This document shows positions 62,151 to 64,000 of a DNA stretch of 64,000 bases, piece by piece. Both the position numbers and the translations under genes were made by a program. The stretch's first letter is position 1. Every line of letters begins with the position of its first letter. This DNA is from Chloroflexota bacterium (GTDB lineage Bacteria; Chloroflexota; Dehalococcoidia; UBA2247; RBG-13-53-26): NCBI GenBank assembly GCA_016875915.1, contig VGOM01000006.1:1-64000 (forward strand), read 5' to 3'. The notes beneath the pieces were generated by a model. It worked only from the letters and a program-made list of their open reading frames with translations, searched no databases and had not been told where the DNA came from.

Positions 62151-62365
62151 CCCGAACCTTCCTTTCCGTTTGATCAGACTGCGATTCCGGTTGATGCCCG
62201 GCCGTCTCCGTCCCGCGCTCAACTTCCAGCGCCGGGCGCAAGCGTCAGACGATCATAATTATTCCAACTCCGCGCTTCTACGTCAAGTTCAGCCGATTGC
62301 CTCTCATGCGTGAGGATGATACAGTATAGTCGTTCCTATCCCCGCAGGCAGACCGGAGCCAGCTG

Positions 62366-63226
62366 ATGCGTTTCTCGGACTTGGGCGTCACCCGCTGTGG
62401 AGACAGAGAGTTCAGGTGGGGTCAGCGGACCTACATCATGGGCATCATCAACGTCACCCCGGATTCCTTCTCGGGGGACGGCCTGGGCCGGGACATCGAG
62501 GCCGCCGTGGCCCAGGGCAAGCGATTCGCCGCTGAGGGGGCCGACATCCTGGACATCGGAGGCGAGTCCACCCGGCCGAATGCGGCGCCGGTATCTGATG
62601 ATGAGGAGATGGGGCGGGTGATCCCGGTCATCGAGCGGCTGTCCGCCGAGGTGTCGCTGCCCCTGAGCATCGACACCTACAAGGTGGAGGTGGCCCGCCG
62701 GGCCCTCTCGGCGGGGGCTGCGATGATCAACGACATCTGGGGCCTGCAGCGCGATGCAGGCCTGGCCGAACTGGCCGCCGAATGGAAGGCGCCGCTCATC
62801 CTGATGAGCAACCAAAGGGGCAGGGACTGCCGGGACATCGTTGCCGAGGTGATCTCCACCCTCAGAGCCGGCATGAACCTGGCCCTGGAACGGGGCGTGC
62901 CCTGGGAGAACATCATCGTCGATCCCGGTGTCGGCTTCGGGAAGACGCTGGAGCAGAACCTGGACATCATCCGCCAGCTGGATGAGCTGAAGTGCCTGGA
63001 GAGGCCCATCCTGATCGGCACCTCCCGCAAGTCCATGATCGGGCTGGTGCTGGATCTGCCCCCCGGGCAGCGCATCGAGGGCACGGCGGCCACGGTGGCC
63101 GTCAGCATCGCCAAAGGCGCCGACGTTGTCCGGGTGCACGACGTGGGCCGGATGGCCCAGGTCTGCCGCATGAGTGATGCCATCGTCAGGGGACGATCGC
63201 CGTCGAGAGACCAATGCACCCGGTGA
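62366..63226 (+). CDS. folP: Dihydropteroate synthase
   Basis: A 286-aa TIM-barrel enzyme that joins hydroxymethyl-dihydropterin pyrophosphate with p-aminobenzoate. IMGIINVTPDSFSGDG, GADILDIGGESTRP, LSIDTYKVEVARRAL, MINDIWG, IIVDPGVGFGKT, ILIGTSRKS and the late VRVHDVG are all in place. The usual start lies near the 20th residue here, so the first ~20 residues are an extension. folK overlaps its end by 13 bases. Confidence 0.96.
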   Translation: MRFSDLGVTRCGDREFRWGQRTYIMGIINVTPDSFSGDGLGRDIEAAVAQGKRFAAEGADILDIGGESTRPNAAPVSDDEEMGRVIPVIERLSAEVSLPLSIDTYKVEVARRALSAGAAMINDIWGLQRDAGLAELAAEWKAPLILMSNQRGRDCRDIVAEVISTLRAGMNLALERGVPWENIIVDPGVGFGKTLEQNLDIIRQLDELKCLERPILIGTSRKSMIGLVLDLPPGQRIEGTAATVAVSIAKGADVVRVHDVGRMAQVCRMSDAIVRGRSPSRDQCTR

Positions 63227-63714
63227 CCGCCTGCCTCGGCCTGGGAGCCAACCTGGGGGACAGGGAGGCGAACATCTCCCGGGCCATCGACATGATGTCC
63301 AACGCAGTCCGGGTGACGAAGGTTTCGTCCTACTACGAGACCGAACCGGTGGGCTCGGTGGGGCAACCCCGCTTCCTGAACGCGGTGTGCACAGGCACAA
63401 CAGCCCTTCCCGCAGAGGAGCTGCTTGCCGCGGTGAAGCGCATCGAGGCCGCGCTGGGGAGGAGGCCGGGGCTCGTCAATGCCGCCCGGCCCATAGACAT
63501 CGACATCCTCCTCCTCGGTGACACCGTGATGCAATCGCCCGATCTGATCATCCCTCACCCCCGCATGGAGGAGAGGGCGTTCGTCCTGGTTCCGCTGTCA
63601 GAGATCGCCCCCGGACTGGTCCATCCGGTGAACGGCAGGACGGTCAGGGAGATGCTGGCGGCACTGGGGAGGATAGAGGGAGTGACCAAGTGTAAGGAGG
63701 TCAGGGATGTATGA
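63214..63714 (+). CDS. folK: Hydroxymethyl-dihydropterin pyrophosphokinase
   Basis: A 166-aa kinase that makes the substrate of FolP. CLGLGANLGDREANI, VSSYYETEPVGSVGQPRFLNAVC, LGRRPGLVNAARPIDIDILL and PHPRMEERAFVLVPL are the four family motifs. The overlap with folP and the eight-base overlap with the next gene indicate an operon. Confidence 0.95.
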   Translation: MHPVTACLGLGANLGDREANISRAIDMMSNAVRVTKVSSYYETEPVGSVGQPRFLNAVCTGTTALPAEELLAAVKRIEAALGRRPGLVNAARPIDIDILLLGDTVMQSPDLIIPHPRMEERAFVLVPLSEIAPGLVHPVNGRTVREMLAALGRIEGVTKCKEVRDV

Positions 63715-64000
63715 GGTCGCCGTTGAGGCGGATTTCGATGCGGCCCACTATCTGAGGGGATACGAGGGGAAGTGCGAGAACGTCCACGGGCACAGGTTCC
63801 GGGTCAAGGCCAGGGTGAGGACCAAGGGGACGGATGCCGTGGGCATGGCCTACGACTTCACCAAGCTGAGGCGGCAACTGGGGGAGGTGGTGGGCCGGCT
63901 GGATCACGTCTGTCTGAACGAAACTCCCCCCTTCGACAAGATCAACCCTTCCTCGGAGAACATCGCCTCCACAATCTTCGCTGAACTCCAGGGCATGCTC
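63707..64000 (+). CDS. 6-pyruvoyl-tetrahydropterin synthase/QueD family protein, partial
   Basis: The first 98 residues are visible; the window end cuts the gene. FDAAHYLRGYEGKCENVHGHRFRVKARV has the first His, the nucleophile-position Cys and the HGH zinc ligands, and AYDFTKLRRQLGEVVGRLDHVCLNE follows. AAGGAGGTCAGGG precedes the ATG. It could be QueD (queuosine pathway) or, given the folP-folK context without folB, a PTPS that makes the folate pterin. The Cys and a Glu three before HGH are both present, so the motif alone does not decide. Confidence 0.88.
   Translation, partial: MYEVAVEADFDAAHYLRGYEGKCENVHGHRFRVKARVRTKGTDAVGMAYDFTKLRRQLGEVVGRLDHVCLNETPPFDKINPSSENIASTIFAELQGML

Overview
The window looks like chromosomal DNA from a high-G+C member of the Dehalococcoidia/Chloroflexota. 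The evidence is a single 16S rRNA gene followed by tRNA-Ile but with no 23S gene attached (an arrangement known from Dehalococcoides), a sodium-pump decarboxylase set, a membrane pyrophosphatase, strong AGGAGG-type ribosome binding sites and several GTG/TTG starts. No 16S alignment could be run, so class level is an inference.

Layout. 1-9.3 kb: end of a radical-SAM gene followed by a decayed paralogue tail and hairpin repeats, a sodium-pump decarboxylase operon (gamma, biotin carrier, beta), a sirtuin, a PAC2 protein, a transglutaminase-like protein, a phosphoesterase, an exonuclease-like protein and a hydrolase. 9.4-22.9 kb: an accessory island of mostly solitary plus-strand genes (zinc-ribbon protein, acyl-CoA synthetase-like protein, small dimeric-barrel, cupin, DsrE-like, ferredoxin, SnoaL-like, M28 peptidase, MBL-fold proteins). 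They are separated by three families of dispersed repeats, one derived from the 3' half of a tRNA-Gly(UCC). 22.9-37.1 kb: DEAD-box helicase, HD-GYP sensor, a surface lipoprotein with tandem Ig-like repeats, an MscS channel with its regulator, a K+-independent H+-pyrophosphatase, an ion transporter, EthD-like and cupin proteins, AlkD and YdeI-like proteins. 37.2-47.4 kb: double-strand-break processing genes (AddAB-like and SbcCD-like). 47.5-51 kb: small conserved genes. 51-53 kb: 16S rRNA and tRNA-Ile. 53-64 kb: flavoproteins, MarR regulator, tRNA-Glu, argC, nth, a phosphatase, two desulforedoxin-like proteins, a DUF6125-like protein and a folP-folK-queD/PTPS cluster cut by the window end.

The standout is at 17252-17614: a DsrE-family gene whose redox motif is written UGA-Gly-Leu-Cys, with the reading frame continuing to a normal stop. 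Just downstream of the UGA is a compact hairpin with a GGTC loop like that of a bacterial SECIS element. This is a strong candidate selenoprotein that ordinary gene calling would truncate. Other points of interest are the tRNA-derived repeat family, a recurrent promoter-like module in the island, a full 16S processing stalk that excludes tRNA-Ile, and an Old-Yellow-Enzyme/FadH-type reductase with an Asp in place of one iron-sulfur Cys.
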